From Burkholderiales bacterium (GTDB lineage Bacteria; Pseudomonadota; Gammaproteobacteria; Burkholderiales; Burkholderiaceae_C), in NCBI GenBank assembly GCA_019509985.1, contig JAEKLF010000056.1, positions 1-49,773 on the forward strand: DNA of 49,773 nt. The letters run 5' to 3'. Every line of letters starts with the position of its first letter. The first letter of the stretch is position 1. Position numbers and translations under genes: made by a program. Positions 1 through 10,086 of this stretch are shown here, piece by piece. The notes beneath the pieces were generated by a model that was not told where the DNA came from, ran no database searches, and worked only from the letters and a program-made list of their open reading frames with translations.

Positions 1-207
1 GGCCGCCGGATCCGAACGGCTGTACCCAGCCTGGCCAAGCAAAGTTCAGCCTCGAATGAAAAACGAGTTTGCCCTTGCGCAGGGCCTGCGAAGCCAAGCC
101 GTTGATCGACCTGACCCGGTCTGGAACTGCCAAGAGAACCGAGAGCCGGCAAGGGCAACCGCGAGTGGCACCAGGGCGGCTGGTCTTCGTGGCCTGCTGC
201 CGTCGTG

Positions 208-906
208 TCAACACGCCCCAGCGATCAGACGCCCGGCCAGCTCGAAATCCTCCGGCCACGTCACCTTGAAGTTCGCCATTGACGCCCGCACCAGCCGCGG
301 CGCGAGGCCCAGGGCCTCGACCGCACTGGCCTCATCCGTGGCCGCCGCGCCCATCGCGGTCAGGGCCTTCTCGACCAGGCCGAGCCTGAACATCTGCGGC
401 GTCTGTGCGGCCCATTTGTCGCGGCGATCGACGGTGGCGGTCACGCGGCCGTCGGCGTCGCCGGCCTTGAGCGTATCTGCGATGGGCTGGGCCAGCAGGC
501 CGCCGACGGCGTCGTGCTCGCAGGCGTTGATCAGCGCATCGACCCACTCCGGGCGCAGCAGGCAGCGGGCGGCGTCGTGCACCAGCACCCAGTCCTCATC
601 GACGGCGCCGCGCCGGCGCAGTTCGGCCAGGCCGCCCAGCACGCTCTCGGCGCGGCTCGCGCCGCCGACGCGGGCGACCCAGCCGGCGAAGCCCGGCACG
701 GCAGTTTCGAAGCGATCATCGCCAGGCGACAGGACGACCAGCGTCTGCACCAGCCGCGGCACGGCCGCGAGCGCGGCCAGCGTGTGGGCCAGCATCGGGC
801 GACCGGCGATGGGCACGTATTGCTTGGGGCCGGCGGCGCCTGAGCGCTCGCCAACGCCAGCGGCTGGAACGAGGGCGAAGAAGCGGGGATCAGTCATCCC
901 CGCCAT
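208..906 (-). CDS. ispD: 2-C-methyl-D-erythritol 4-phosphate cytidylyltransferase
   Basis: This cytosolic enzyme of the MEP isoprenoid pathway joins CTP and methylerythritol phosphate to give CDP-methylerythritol. The 232-residue length matches the family (about 230-240). The nucleotide-binding stretch LVPAAGVGERSG...GPKQY lies at the N-terminus, followed by RAESVLGGL, VHDAARC, WAAQTPQMF and TDEASAVEALG, all family signatures. The start at 906 gives MAGMTDP; an in-frame ATG at 897 (MTDPRFF) is also possible, and no strong Shine-Dalgarno decides between them. The aldolase gene ends 26 bases upstream on the same strand, so the two may be co-transcribed. ispF, often the next gene, does not follow in the 207 bases that remain. 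Confidence 0.95.
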   Translation of the reverse strand: MAGMTDPRFFALVPAAGVGERSGAAGPKQYVPIAGRPMLAHTLAALAAVPRLVQTLVVLSPGDDRFETAVPGFAGWVARVGGASRAESVLGGLAELRRRGAVDEDWVLVHDAARCLLRPEWVDALINACEHDAVGGLLAQPIADTLKAGDADGRVTATVDRRDKWAAQTPQMFRLGLVEKALTAMGAAATDEASAVEALGLAPRLVRASMANFKVTWPEDFELAGRLIAGAC

Positions 907-932
907 TCTCAGCCCGGCTGCTGGACCCAGGC

Positions 933-1682
933 TCAGTCGTCGTGCCCAGGACTCTGGCGCGACAGGCGCCGCAGCAACCCCGGCCAGGCCAGCTCGGCGC
1001 CCGAGCCGCGCATGACCTTGTCGCTCTGCGCGCGGATGCCGGCCAGGATGGGCGCCGGGATGCGGATCAGCTCGCCGCCGCCGGCCTGGGCCGCGATCTG
1101 GATCTCGCAGGCACGCTGGAGCATGAACATCTTCAGGAAGGTGTCGGCGGCGCTGTGGCCGAGCGTCAACAGGCCGTGGTTGCGCAGGATCATCAGCGCG
1201 GTGCCGCCGAGGTCGGCCACCAGGCGGGCCTTCTCGTCGGGGTTCAGCGCCACGCCTTCGTAGCCGTGATAGCTGAGGGAGGCCAGCGGGAACAGGCTGT
1301 GCTGCGAGATCGGCAGCAGGCCCTCCTGCTGCGCGCTGACGGCGATGCCGGCCACCGTGTGCAGGTGCATGACGAACCTGGCGTCCTCACGGGCTTCGTG
1401 CACGGCGCTGTGGATGATGAAGCCGGCGGGGTTGACGTTGTAGTCGCTGGGCGCGACCTTCTCGCCGGCCTGGTCGACCTTGACGAGGCTGCTGGCGGTG
1501 ATCTCCTCGAACATCATCCCGTAGGGGTTGATGAGGAAGTGATGCTCCGGCCCGGGCACGCGGGCGGAGATGTGGGTGAAGATCAGGTCGTCCCAACCGT
1601 GCAGCGCGGCGAGGCGGTACAGCGCCGCGAGATCGCAGCGGACGCCCCACTCCTCGGAGCTGATGTGAGCGGGCTTGGCCAT
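933..1682 (-). CDS. class II aldolase/adducin family protein
   Basis: The 249-residue product belongs to the zinc-dependent class II aldolase/adducin fold (FucA/AraD-like). Visible signatures are the metal-binding HLH in FVMHLHTVAG, a third candidate ligand in LRNHGLLTLG and an upstream acidic residue in HSAVHEARED. The start at 1682 (MAKPAHIS) is chosen because AGGAG lies 6-7 bases before it; the open frame extends much further upstream, but that part overlaps the divergent radical SAM gene and has no family similarity. The substrate cannot be read from sequence. Burkholderiales commonly carry such proteins without known function. It is divergent from the RlmN-like gene with 82 bases between the starts. 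Confidence 0.88.
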   Translation of the reverse strand: MAKPAHISSEEWGVRCDLAALYRLAALHGWDDLIFTHISARVPGPEHHFLINPYGMMFEEITASSLVKVDQAGEKVAPSDYNVNPAGFIIHSAVHEAREDARFVMHLHTVAGIAVSAQQEGLLPISQHSLFPLASLSYHGYEGVALNPDEKARLVADLGGTALMILRNHGLLTLGHSAADTFLKMFMLQRACEIQIAAQAGGGELIRIPAPILAGIRAQSDKVMRGSGAELAWPGLLRRLSRQSPGHDD

Positions 1683-1764
1683 GGTGTCTCCTGCGGGCTG
1701 TTGTGCGGTCAGCATAGTCCGCGGATGCAGCTTTCCTGACGCGTCGGGGACAATCGCGGCCGCC

Positions 1765-2802
1765 ATGCTGATCTCCGACCTCCGCCAGCACCTGCGCGCG
1801 CTCGGCGCCAACCCCGACCACGAAAGCCGCGTGCTGCGCCACTGGGTGCAGGCCCTGCCGCTGGAGGGGGGCAAGCGGCCGCTGCAGGGCTTCCTGCCCA
1901 AGGCGGTGATGGCGGCGCTGCCGGGGCTGATCGCCGAGCTGCAGGGCCTCGTCACGCTGCGCAGCGAGCACGCCGGCGGCGACGGCCAGTCCGCGCGGCT
2001 GCTGCTGGGCCTGAACGACGGCCAGACGGTGGAGACCGTGCTGCTGCCGCGCGACGGTGTCTGCGTGTCCAGCCAGGTGGGTTGCGCCGTGGGCTGCCGT
2101 TTCTGCATGACCGGCGTGGACGGCCTGATCCGCCAGGTCGGCAGCGCCGAGATCGTCGCCCAGGTGGTGCTGGCGCGGCGCAAGAACGCCAGGCTGAAGA
2201 AGGTCGTCTTCATGGGCATGGGCGAGCCCTCGCACAACCTCGTCAATGTGCTGGACGCCATCACGCTGTTGGGCCGCGAGGGCGGCTTCGCGCACAAGCA
2301 ACTGGTGTTCTCGACGGTGGGCGACGAGCGCGCCTTTGAAGCGTTGAATGCGGCCGACGTGAAGCCGGCGCTGGCGCTGTCGCTGCACACGACCGACGCC
2401 GCCAAGCGCGCCGATCTGCTGCCGCGCGCGCCGCGACTGACGCCCGAAGAACTCGTCGACGCCGCCGATGCCTATGCGCGCGCCAGCGGCTACCCCATCC
2501 AGTACCAGTGGACGCTGCTGGACGGCGTCAACGACGGGCCCGAGGAGCTGGACGGCATCGTGGCACTACTGAAGGGCCGCTACGGTCTGCTGAACATGAT
2601 CCCCTTCAACAGCGCGCCCGGCCTTCCCTTCACGCGGCCGAGCTGGGAGCGCGCGCGGGCCATCGCCGCCGAGCTGTGCGGCCGCGGCGTGCTGACCAAG
2701 CTGCGCGACTCCGCCGGGCAGGACGTGGAAGGCGGCTGCGGCCAGCTGCGCGCCCGCGAGGCCGTGGGGCGCCCCGGCCGCGTCGTGAGGATTCACGCCT
2801 GA
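1765..2802 (+). CDS. RlmN/Cfr-family radical SAM RNA methyltransferase (probable RlmN paralogue)
   Basis: The 345-residue protein carries the radical SAM cluster motif CAVGCRFC (CX3CX2C), the upstream cysteine in VCVSSQVGC and the C-terminal methyl-carrying cysteine in DVEGGCGQL. Those two cysteines do the ping-pong methyl transfer in RlmN, so it looks catalytically intact. FMGMGEPSHN and LALSLHTTD are further family motifs. It is shorter than E. coli RlmN (384) and has CMTG after the cluster where canonical RlmN has CSTA. The canonical rlmN of Burkholderiales usually sits near ndk and ispG, so this is probably a second family member. The start at 1765 (MLISDLRQH) is preceded only by a weak GGGGA. 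Its exact RNA target is not certain. Confidence 0.85.
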   Translation: MLISDLRQHLRALGANPDHESRVLRHWVQALPLEGGKRPLQGFLPKAVMAALPGLIAELQGLVTLRSEHAGGDGQSARLLLGLNDGQTVETVLLPRDGVCVSSQVGCAVGCRFCMTGVDGLIRQVGSAEIVAQVVLARRKNARLKKVVFMGMGEPSHNLVNVLDAITLLGREGGFAHKQLVFSTVGDERAFEALNAADVKPALALSLHTTDAAKRADLLPRAPRLTPEELVDAADAYARASGYPIQYQWTLLDGVNDGPEELDGIVALLKGRYGLLNMIPFNSAPGLPFTRPSWERARAIAAELCGRGVLTKLRDSAGQDVEGGCGQLRAREAVGRPGRVVRIHA

Positions 2803-2897
2803 AAAGGCGGCGGGTACACGCGGTTCCACAAGCAGAATCGCGACGCCGCGTCGACACCGCCCCGGTGCCGCCGCGAGAAGAACCCCTTGGAGGAGAC

Positions 2898-3497
2898 ATG
2901 ACTCAGCTTCAGACGCTGGCCGCGCGTGCGCGCACGGCGGCGGTGACCACCGGCGTACTGCTGTGCCTGCAGGCCATGGCCGCCACCACGGTCAACAAGT
3001 TCGAGCCCTCGGCCCAGGTGGCCGGCAACACGCTGCAGCTCAACGGCAAGGGCACGCGCGTGCGCCTGGTGTTCAAGGCCTATGACATGGGCCTGTACAC
3101 CAGCAAGCGCGTCGGCACGGCGGCCGAGCTGTTCGCCCTGCCAGGCGCGAAGCGGCTGCAGTTCACCGCACTGCGCGAGCTGCAGGGCACGGAGCTGGGC
3201 CGGCTCTTCCTGCGCGGCATGAGCGACAACACGCCCAGCCAGCAGATGACCCGCCACACGCTGGCGACGACGCGGCTCATCGAGGTCTTCTCGGGCAAGC
3301 CCAAGCTCATGCCGGGCGACACCTTCGCGATGGACTTCGTGCCCGGCAAGGGCACGCAGTTCTACATCCAGGGCCAGCCGCAGGGCGACCCGGTGGGCGA
3401 CGACGAGTTCTTCACGCTGGTGCTGCGCATCTGGTTTGGCGACTCGCCGGCCGACTCGCATCTGCGCGAAGCGCTGCTGGACGGCGGCAAGGATTGA
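2898..3497 (+). CDS. secreted chalcone isomerase-like protein
   Basis: The product has 199 residues. A Sec signal peptide spans about residues 1-31 (hydrophobic VTTGVLLCLQAMA, cleavage near AMAA). The mature part looks like the bacterial chalcone-isomerase-like domain: VRLVFKAYDMGLYTSKRV near the front, a central LRELQGTELGRLFLRGM helix, FSGKPKLMPGDTFAMDFVPGKGT, and a C-terminal LRIWFGDSPADSHLREALL typical of the family. Bacterial members are periplasmic with no proven enzymatic role; the fold binds fatty acids in plant relatives. A strong GGAGGAGA lies just before the ATG at 2898. It follows the RlmN-like gene by 95 bases and its partner is not evident. Confidence 0.85.
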   Translation: MTQLQTLAARARTAAVTTGVLLCLQAMAATTVNKFEPSAQVAGNTLQLNGKGTRVRLVFKAYDMGLYTSKRVGTAAELFALPGAKRLQFTALRELQGTELGRLFLRGMSDNTPSQQMTRHTLATTRLIEVFSGKPKLMPGDTFAMDFVPGKGTQFYIQGQPQGDPVGDDEFFTLVLRIWFGDSPADSHLREALLDGGKD

Positions 3498-3501
3498 ACC
3501 C

Positions 3502-4849
<1,348 letters not shown>

Positions 4850-4863
<14 letters not shown>

Positions 4864-6691
4864 GCGGCGATTGTGTGATGGGCAGGCGCAGGATGAACTG
4901 CGCACCACCCTCCGCTCGGTTGCCGCCCTGCAGGGAACCACCCAGCGCGTTGGCGATGGACGCCGAGATGGACAGTCCCAGGCCCAGCCCGTCACCGCGG
5001 CGCTTGGTGGTGAAGAAGGGTTCGAACAGGCGGGCCAGCACGTCGTCGCTCAAGCCCGGGCCGGTGTCGGTCACGCGCAGCAGTGCCTGGCCGGCGTCGA
5101 CCTCTGCCTGCAGCGTGACGGTGCCGCCGCCCTCCTTCGCATGGGTTTCGGCGCTGGCGTCGATGCCGTTTCGCAGCAGGTTCACCAGTACCTGCTCGAC
5201 GCGCACCTGCTGGCCCAGCACGGCCAGGCCTTCGGGCACCGGCGGGCAGTCGAGCGTGACACGCTGGCGGCGCGCCTCGGCACTGACCAGCGCCACCGCC
5301 GCCCGGAAGGCCGCAGCCACGGACACCGGCTGCACGCGCAGCTCGTCGCGCCGGGCGAAACCCTTCAATTGCGCCACGATGGCGGCGATGCGCTGCGTGA
5401 GCTGGTCGATGGCTTCGAGGTTGCCCTCGGCATCGGCCTGCATGCCGCGTTCGAGAAACACGCGGGCGTTGTCGTTCAGCGCACGCAGCGCCGCCAGCGG
5501 CTGGTTGATCTCGTGCGTGATGCTGGCCGCCATCTGGCCCAGCACGGCGAGCTTGCCGGCCTGCACGAGGTCGTCCTGCGTGGCACGCAGCGTGCGCTCG
5601 GTGCGGTGCAGCTCGTCCACGCGGGCCTGCAGCTCTTGCGTGCGTTCGGTGATGCGGGTCTCCAGGCTGTCGTACACCGCGCGCAGTTCGCCCTGGGCGG
5701 CCAGGCGCTCGCGAGCACGGCGGCGGCGCAGCTGCAGGTAGGCCAGCGTCAGCAACAGCGACACCCAGCCGAATGCGACCGCCCAGGCACGGCCGGCGGC
5801 GATCTGCTCGGCACCACGGATCTCGGTGAAGGACAGCAGCGTCCAGCCGCGGCCGTCCACCGGCTGCTCGGTGACGAGGGCGCGCAGCCTGGCGGTGGCC
5901 GTGCCGATGCGCTCTACGCGCAGCTCGGTCGATGCGCTGCTCGGCTCACGCGCCAGCGGCGCGAGCGGCAGGTCGCCGTACTGCTGGGTGTCGTGCAGCT
6001 CGGCACGCGCGGCGGCCGTCAGCGGCTGCAGCGTGCGGTACTTCCACTCCGGCCGGCTGGCCAGGAACACCACGCCGCGCGCATCGGCCAGCATCAGCTC
6101 GCCCGCGCTGCGCGCCCAGTTGGCCTCCATCTCGTCCAGCGACACCTTGAGCACGACGACGCCCGCGGCCGGGCCGCTCAGGCGGTGGGCGATGAAATAA
6201 CCCGGCGTGCCGGTGGTGGAGCCGCGGGCATAGAAGTGGCCACTGCCGCTGGCCATCGCGTCCCGGAAGTAGGGCCGGTAGGCGTAGTTCTGGCCGACGA
6301 AGGTCTGGGCGTCGGCCCAGTTGCTGGCGGCCAGCGTCAGGCCGTTCGCATCGATCAGGAAGATGGCCGCCGCGGCCGCGTCGCGGGCCACGCCTTCGAG
6401 CAGCGCGTTGACCTCAGTGCCGCGCGCTTTGGCCGCCGGATCGGCCAGCAGCCCAGCGAGCGCGGGGTGGCGCGCCAGCACCTGCGGCACGGCTTCGTAC
6501 TTGTCCAGCGCGCCGGTCAACTCATGGGCGACGAAGCGCAGATGGCGCTGGGCGTCGTCTCGCGTCTGCGCCAGCGCCAAGTCCAGCGACAACCGCCACG
6601 CGCCATAGGCCAACGCAGCGCCGCCGAGCACCACCGCCAGCAGCAGCGCGAGGCTGCGTTGCCAGCGGGGCCGCTTCAGTGCTTCAGGCAT
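4850..6691 (-). CDS. membrane sensor histidine kinase, DctB-like
   Basis: The 613-residue protein starts with a membrane helix (about 13-32). A periplasmic region of about 270 residues follows, with features of DctB-type double sensor domains (YAYRPYFRDAMASGSGHFYARGSTTGTPGYF is the usual DctB-like strand-loop region, quoted here only as its landmarks YRPYF and GTPGYF). A second membrane helix (about 310-333) and a coiled coil lead to the HisKA box SITHEINQPLAAL, then HATPase motifs NLLRNGIDAS, DTGPGLSDD and GDGLGLGLS. It should autophosphorylate on the His of THEIN and pass phosphate to the regulator translated from the overlapping next gene. DctB relatives sense C4-dicarboxylates; the true ligand here is unknown, but the adjacent KgtP-like transporter favours an organic acid. 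Confidence 0.92.
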
Positions 6692-6718
6692 GTGTATTCG
6701 GGCCGAGCGCCGGGCCGC

Positions 6719-6789
6719 CCCAAGCCGGCCCGCTTGGGCGTGTGCCTGACGGTCGCGCCGCCAGGCATCGCCGCCCCCTCGGGGGGCGG
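6719..6789. repeat. paired GC-rich hairpins between kinase and transporter genes
   Basis: Two perfect stems occur in this 125-base gap. The first pairs CCCAAGC (6719-6725) with GCTTGGG (6732-6738) over a 6-base loop. The second pairs CCGCCCCC (6771-6778) with GGGGGCGG (6782-6789) over a 3-base loop. They lie between the transporter stop and the kinase start, both leftward genes, so they could end transcription from the transporter. There is no clear T-run. Similar CCCCCTCGGGGGG-type hairpins recur between genes in Burkholderiales, from memory, so this may be a dispersed intergenic repeat. Confidence 0.5.
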
Positions 6790-6816
6790 ATCAGCGTACC
6801 CGCTGGGCCGGGGGCT

Positions 6817-8151
6817 TCAAGTTTCCGCATCGATCCTCGAATGCCGGCGCGTGTCACGCATGAGGAGGTAGACGAGCAGCGAGCAGGCGATCACCGCGGT
6901 AGCGTACCAATAGAAGCCGCTCTCCATGCCCTGCTGCTTGAACCACAGCGCGATGTACTCGGCACTGCCGCCGAACACCGACACCGCGATGGCGTAGGGC
7001 ACACCGACGCCGGTCGCACGGATGGACGCCGGGAACAGCTCGGCCTTCACGACCGCGTTGATCGACGTGTAGCCGCTGACGATGAGCCAGGCGCAGGCAA
7101 TCAGGCCGAAGGCCTCCCACGGCCCTTGCGCGTGGCGCAGTGTCGTCAGCAGCGGCACGGTGAAGATCGTGCCCAGCACCGCGAAACCCAGCAGCAGCGG
7201 CTTGCGGCCGATGCGGTCCGACAGCAGGCCGTACAGCGGCTGCAGCAGCGCGGCGAACACCAGGCTGCCGGCAGAAACGGCCGTGGTCTGCGCGTCCGTC
7301 AGGCCCACCGACAGCTTCAGGAACTTCTGCATGTAGGTCGTGTAGACGTAGAAGGCCAGCGTGCCGCCCATGGTCAGGCCGATGACGATCAGGCATTCGC
7401 GCGGGTGCTGCATCAGCAGCTTGAAGCCGCCCATGCGGTCCTTGTTCCGCTGCTTCTCGGCCTGGAAGGCTTTCGTCTCGGGCAGGTCCGACCGCATGAT
7501 CAGCGCCACGATGGCCAGCCCGGCACCGATGAAGAACGGAATGCGCCAGCCCCAGGCCTTCAGCTCGGCGGCGTCAAGCAAGAAGTTCTGCAAAACAAGC
7601 AGCACGACCAGCGCCGTCAGCTGGCCGCCGATCAGCGTCACGTACTGGAAGCTGGAATAGAAGCCGCGGTGCTTGCTCGTGGCCATCTCGGACAGATAGG
7701 TGGCGCTGGAGCCGTACTCGCCGCCCAGGCTCAGGCCTTGCAGCAGCCGTGCGACCAGCAGGATGGCCGGCGCCCAGACGCCGACCGCGGCATAGGTGGG
7801 CGAGCAGGCGATCAGCAGCGAGCCGCCGCACATCAGCAGCACCGAGGCCATCAGCGCCAGGCGCCGGCCGTGGCGGTCGCCGATGTAGCCGAACAGCAGG
7901 CCGCCCACCGGCCGGATGAAGAAGCCCAGCGCGAAGATGGCCGCGGTGAACATGGACTGCGCCACCGGGTCGCTGGACGGGAAAAAGGCCGACGAGAAGT
8001 ACAGCGAGAAGGCGGCGTAGCAGTAGAAGTCATACCACTCGACGAGGTTGCCGATGGAGCCGACGAAGATGGCCTTGACGCGCCTGAGTTCGATGTGATC
8101 GCCGGCCGCGGCCGCGGTGCGGCCGGCCGTCGGGGCATGGGTTGCTGACAT
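6817..8151 (-). CDS. MFS metabolite:proton symporter, KgtP-like
   Basis: The 444-residue integral membrane protein has about 12 hydrophobic helices. It carries the MHS-family start FVGSIGNLVEWYDFYCYAAF, the loop motif GYIGDRHGRRLAL and the central motif ARLLQGLSLGGEYGSS, as in alpha-ketoglutarate permease KgtP and proline/betaine transporter ProP. The likely cargo is an organic acid, an inference from the DctBD-like pair just downstream. The ATG at 8151 has AGGAG 5-6 bases upstream. The promoter region (8182-8197) matches the sigma-54 consensus with one mismatch and two dyads lie further upstream, so control by the adjacent NtrC-family regulator is a strong inference. Confidence 0.9.
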   Translation of the reverse strand: MSATHAPTAGRTAAAAGDHIELRRVKAIFVGSIGNLVEWYDFYCYAAFSLYFSSAFFPSSDPVAQSMFTAAIFALGFFIRPVGGLLFGYIGDRHGRRLALMASVLLMCGGSLLIACSPTYAAVGVWAPAILLVARLLQGLSLGGEYGSSATYLSEMATSKHRGFYSSFQYVTLIGGQLTALVVLLVLQNFLLDAAELKAWGWRIPFFIGAGLAIVALIMRSDLPETKAFQAEKQRNKDRMGGFKLLMQHPRECLIVIGLTMGGTLAFYVYTTYMQKFLKLSVGLTDAQTTAVSAGSLVFAALLQPLYGLLSDRIGRKPLLLGFAVLGTIFTVPLLTTLRHAQGPWEAFGLIACAWLIVSGYTSINAVVKAELFPASIRATGVGVPYAIAVSVFGGSAEYIALWFKQQGMESGFYWYATAVIACSLLVYLLMRDTRRHSRIDAET

Positions 8152-8181
8152 GCTGTCTCCTGGGTTGTGTGCCCCAGGATG

Positions 8182-8197
8182 AGCAGCTTGCGTGCCA
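8182..8197 (-). promoter_or_regulatory. sigma-54 (-24/-12) promoter of the KgtP-like transporter gene
   Basis: On the minus strand the bases read TGGCACGCAAGCTGCT. The sigma-54 consensus is TGGCAC-N5-TTGC, so this has the full -24 element, the exact spacing of GG to GC, and one mismatch (C for the first T of -12). The -12 element ends about 31 bases before the ATG, leaving a leader of roughly 20 bases that contains the AGGAG. A sigma-54 activator is encoded three genes away on the same strand. Confidence 0.78.
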
Positions 8198-8249
8198 AGG
8201 CTGTGCGCGGCTGCGCCCCAGGCTGGCGCGCGATGCGGCAATCTATTTC

Positions 8250-8263
8250 GGCGGTTTTCCGCC
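8250..8263. promoter_or_regulatory. candidate enhancer dyad 1 for the sigma-54 promoter
   Basis: GGCGG-TTTT-CCGCC is a perfect 5+5 inverted repeat centred about 71 bases upstream of the -12 element. NtrC-family activators bind such dyads upstream of their promoters. It shares arms and spacer length with a second dyad 41 bp away. Confidence 0.5.
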
Positions 8264-8290
8264 AGGCTCCGGCGCCGCGCCGCCGTCAGC

Positions 8291-8304
8291 GGCGGATTGC
8301 CGCC
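8291..8304. promoter_or_regulatory. candidate enhancer dyad 2 for the sigma-54 promoter
   Basis: GGCGG-ATTG-CCGCC repeats the arms and the 4-base spacer of the dyad at 8250-8263. The centres are 41 bp apart, about four helical turns, which would put two activator dimers on the same DNA face. It lies ten bases past the stop of the DUF885 gene, so it could instead be part of a transcript-end hairpin of that gene, though no T-run follows. Confidence 0.45.
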
Positions 8305-8313
8305 GGCGCCGGG

Positions 8314-10086
8314 TCAGCGCGAGGCCTGGACCCAGGCCGTCACCAGCTCGCGCAGCACCGGCAGCGGCACCTGGCCGGCCGTCAGCACGACGCGGTGGAA
8401 GCCCTTGACGTCGAACTTCGGCCCCAACGCCGCCTCGGCCTCGTGGCGCAGCTGGGTGATCTCCAGCTGGCCGATCTTGTAGCCCAGCGCCTGGCCGGGC
8501 CAGACGATGTAGCGCTCGACCTCGGAGACGACGTCGCTCTCGACCATGGACGAGTTGTCCAGCATGTACTGGATGGCCTGCTCGCGCGTCCAGCCCTTGG
8601 CATGCAGGCCAGTGTCCACCACCAGGCGCATGGCGCGCAGCTGCTCGTCCGACAGGCGCCCGTACCACTGGTAGGGGTCGGTGAACATGCCCAGCTCCTT
8701 GCCGATGCTCTCCGAGTACAGCGCCCAGCCCTCGACATAGGCCGTGTAGTGGCTGCCGAAGCGGCGGAAGGCCGGCAGCGTCGTGTCTTCCTGCGCGATG
8801 GAGATCTGGAAATGATGGCCCGGCGAGGCTTCGTGCAGCGACAGCGTCTCCATGCCGTAGATGGGCTGGGCCTTCAGGTTGAAGGTGTTGACGTAGAACA
8901 CGCCGCGGCGCGAACCGTCCGCCGACGGCTGCTCGTACGACGCGCCGGCCGCGCTCTCGGCACGGAAGGCCTCGACCTCCTTGACCTCGTAGTCAGCCTT
9001 GGGCTGGATGTCGAAGAGCTTGGGCGTCAGGCCGTTGATCTTCTTCTGCAGCTCGCGGTAGCCGGCGAGCAGATCCTCGGGCTTGGTGAAATAGAACTTC
9101 GGGTCGTCCTGCAGGTATTTGAAGAAGGCCTTCAGGTCGCCCTGGAAGCCCACCTGGACGCGCACGGCCTCCATCTCGCCGAGGATGCGCGCCACCTCCT
9201 TCAGACCGATCTCGTGGATCTGGTCGGGCGTCAGGTCCACCGTGGTGGACTGCCGCACGCGGTAGGCGTACCAGGCCTGGCCATCGGGCAGGGCCGACCA
9301 GGCCGTGCTGGTGCGCGCCTTGGGCGTGTACTCGTCGCGCACGAAGGCCAGCAGGCGCGCGTAGGCGGGCAGCACCTTGTCCGCCAGCAGCTTGCGCATG
9401 CGGGCCGTGATGCGCGCGCGGTCGGCGGCCGGCACGGCGTCGGGGAAGTTCTTGATCGGGCCCCAGAACAGGCTTTGCTCGGGGTCGGCCACGGCCAGTG
9501 CCTGCAGCTGCGGCAGCACCTTCTCCATGACGGCCTTGGGCTGCGTCACGCCGGCCTTCAGGCCTTCGCGCATGTTGGCGATGCTGCCGTCCAGCACGGG
9601 CACGGCCAGGGCCAGACGCTTGAGCCAGTCGTCGTAGTCCTTGGTGGTGCGGAAGGGCTGGATGGACTGGCCCGTGCCCAACTGGGCCAGGCCGCTGGGC
9701 AGGCCGCCGATCTGGCTGATGGGCTGCATCCAGCCCGGGAAGCGCTCGCCGGCCAGCTCCTGCTCCAGATCCAGCTTCAGGATGGCGTAGGAGACGCGGT
9801 CCTTGGGGTCGAGCTTGTCCTTGTTGAAGCCGGCCAGGGCCTTGATCTCGGCCCGCAGCTCGCGCTTGGCCTGGGCGCGGAAGGCGGCGGTGGTCTGGTC
9901 GACGAGGCGGTCGTTGTAGCGCGGGTCGCCCAGCGACGTGGCGAGGATGGGGTCGCGCTTCAGCGTGCGCTCCCATTCGGCGTCCAGCCAGCGGTGAAAG
10001 CGCTCGCTCTCGGTGGAGGCGGCCCAGGCGGACTGGCTGAGAACGAGTGAAGTCGCGAGCAGGCTGAGGGCGTGACGACGGCGCAT
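8314..10086 (-). CDS. secreted DUF885 family protein (putative metallopeptidase-like)
   Basis: The 590-residue protein starts with a Sec signal peptide (about 1-22, ending QSAWA). The rest matches the DUF885 family along its length (usual size about 580-620). LSLHEASPGHHFQ carries the His-Glu...His-His pattern that suggests a zinc site, with YVEGWALYSESIGKE following as the usual second-site helix. WPGQALGYKIGQLE is another strongly conserved family stretch. Family members are exported and thought to be peptidase-like, but the substrate is unknown. The ATG at 10086 is preceded by CGGAGA. Its start is divergent from mfd with about 120 bases between. Confidence 0.88.
   Translation of the reverse strand: MRRRHALSLLATSLVLSQSAWAASTESERFHRWLDAEWERTLKRDPILATSLGDPRYNDRLVDQTTAAFRAQAKRELRAEIKALAGFNKDKLDPKDRVSYAILKLDLEQELAGERFPGWMQPISQIGGLPSGLAQLGTGQSIQPFRTTKDYDDWLKRLALAVPVLDGSIANMREGLKAGVTQPKAVMEKVLPQLQALAVADPEQSLFWGPIKNFPDAVPAADRARITARMRKLLADKVLPAYARLLAFVRDEYTPKARTSTAWSALPDGQAWYAYRVRQSTTVDLTPDQIHEIGLKEVARILGEMEAVRVQVGFQGDLKAFFKYLQDDPKFYFTKPEDLLAGYRELQKKINGLTPKLFDIQPKADYEVKEVEAFRAESAAGASYEQPSADGSRRGVFYVNTFNLKAQPIYGMETLSLHEASPGHHFQISIAQEDTTLPAFRRFGSHYTAYVEGWALYSESIGKELGMFTDPYQWYGRLSDEQLRAMRLVVDTGLHAKGWTREQAIQYMLDNSSMVESDVVSEVERYIVWPGQALGYKIGQLEITQLRHEAEAALGPKFDVKGFHRVVLTAGQVPLPVLRELVTAWVQASR

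Noticed and set aside
1..207. Search for ispF after ispD
   Set aside because: No frame on the minus strand is long enough or shows IspF motifs. Two short plus-strand frames starting here run into ispD as shadows.
1683..2405. N-terminal extension of the aldolase frame on the minus strand
   Set aside because: It overlaps the RlmN-like gene, is Ser/Thr/Arg-rich without family similarity, and the ATG at 1682 has a good AGGAG.
8264..8313. The GC-rich dyads as plain terminators of the DUF885 gene
   Set aside because: There is no T-run after either stem, and the two equal dyads at 41-bp spacing above a sigma-54 promoter fit enhancer sites better. A double role for the one nearest the stop is still possible.
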